5,928 nucleotides of DNA, taken from positions 8,384-14,311 of the forward strand of contig DNOU01000172.1 in the NCBI GenBank assembly GCA_003501835.1. The letters run 5' to 3'. How positions within the stretch are numbered: position 1 is the first letter of the stretch; each line of letters begins with the position of its first letter. Positions 5,617-5,928 of this stretch are shown here, piece by piece. The notes below the pieces were generated by a model. It ran no database searches and was not told the origin of the DNA. It saw nothing but the letters and a program-made list of their open reading frames with translations. This stretch comes from Anaerolineaceae bacterium. Its GTDB lineage: Bacteria > Chloroflexota > Anaerolineae > Anaerolineales > Anaerolineaceae. The position numbers and the translations under genes were made by a program.

Positions 5617-5928
5617 CTACTCGCTAACGTACACACCTTCGGTGGACTCCACTTTCTCTTCCACCCCGGGCAAAACCTCACCCTTGTAAATCCAAACCTT
5701 CACACCAATCCGACCATAGGTGGTCAGAGCTTCTGCGCGGGAAAAATCGATATCTGCACGCAAGGTTTGGAGGGGAACGCGACCGTCACGCATCCAGACC
5801 AGACGAGCCATTTCAGCACCGCTCAAGCGACCAGAGACGGAAACCTTGATTCCCTGTGCTCCCTGGCGCATGGCCTGCTGCAGTGCCCGTTTCATGGCAC
5901 GGCGGTAGCTCACGCGGCGTTCAATCTG
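5617..5928 (-). CDS. rpsC: 30S ribosomal protein S3, C-terminal part (gene cut by right window edge)
   Basis: S3 lies at the mRNA entry tunnel of the small subunit and takes part in helicase activity on mRNA. Only the last 103 residues are present; the frame stays open to the right edge (QIERR before the internal GTG). The visible part is the S3 C-terminal domain: RRVSYRRAMKRALQQAMRQGAQGIKVSVSGRLSGAEMARLVWMRDGRVPLQTLRADIDFSRAEALTTYGRIGVKVWIYKGEV. It contains the family pattern GIKV.VSGRL.GAE.AR and the TLRADIDF......TTYG.IGVKVWI.KGE signature. A GTG at 5913 could be misread as a start but is internal, because conserved S3 residues precede it. The tail after KGEV is short and acidic (about 18 residues). 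The stop is TAG. Confidence 0.97.
   Translation of the reverse strand, partial: QIERRVSYRRAMKRALQQAMRQGAQGIKVSVSGRLSGAEMARLVWMRDGRVPLQTLRADIDFSRAEALTTYGRIGVKVWIYKGEVLPGVEEKVESTEGVYVSE

Noticed and set aside
5911..5913. GTG as the start of a complete 98-residue gene.
   Set aside because: The frame stays open to the window edge and the residues before it (QIERR) match S3, so it is an internal Val codon of rpsC.

Overview
The window is a contiguous stretch of the bacterial S10-spc ribosomal protein cluster, read entirely from the minus strand. In transcription order (high to low coordinates) it holds the 3' end of rpsC, then rplP, rpmC, rpsQ, rplN, rplX, rplE, rpsN, rpsH, rplF, rplR, rpsE, rpmD, rplO, and the 5' part of secY, which runs off the left edge. 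That is 13 complete genes and two genes cut by the window ends. Every product was recognised from conserved family motifs in its translation. I see no RNA gene, mobile element, CRISPR array, promoter or terminator, and no plus-strand gene.

The organism is a bacterium. The gene order is the standard bacterial one. S14 is the short zinc-binding form and L24 carries a zinc ribbon. The style of S5, SecY, S17 and S14 resembles Chloroflexota, perhaps Anaerolineae, but that is recall of family sequences rather than a computed placement, and I hold it at moderate confidence.

Layout: positions 5617-5928 hold the rpsC end, followed by a 49-base spacer containing a compact bulged hairpin. Positions 4287-5567 hold rplP-rpmC-rpsQ-rplN, joined by three successive ATGA stop/start overlaps. 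Positions 1788-4264 hold rplX, rplE, rpsN, rpsH, rplF and rplR with short gaps of 1 to 25 bases, each with a clear Shine-Dalgarno sequence. Positions 582-1760 hold rpsE, rpmD and rplO; rpsE and rpmD overlap by 8 bases. Positions 1-554 hold the first 184 residues of SecY. No gene-free stretch exceeds 49 bases.

The genes work together as one probable transcription unit. They make small-subunit proteins (S3, S17, S14, S8, S5), large-subunit proteins (L16, L29, L14, L24, L5, L6, L18, L30, L15) and the core of the Sec translocon. The tight spacing and overlaps point to translational coupling that keeps the proteins near equal amounts. I found no undescribed system here; this is an ordinary, highly conserved housekeeping region. 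The points most worth a second look are the predominance of TAG stop codons (8 of 14) in genes expected to be highly expressed, and the rpsC-rplP spacer hairpin.
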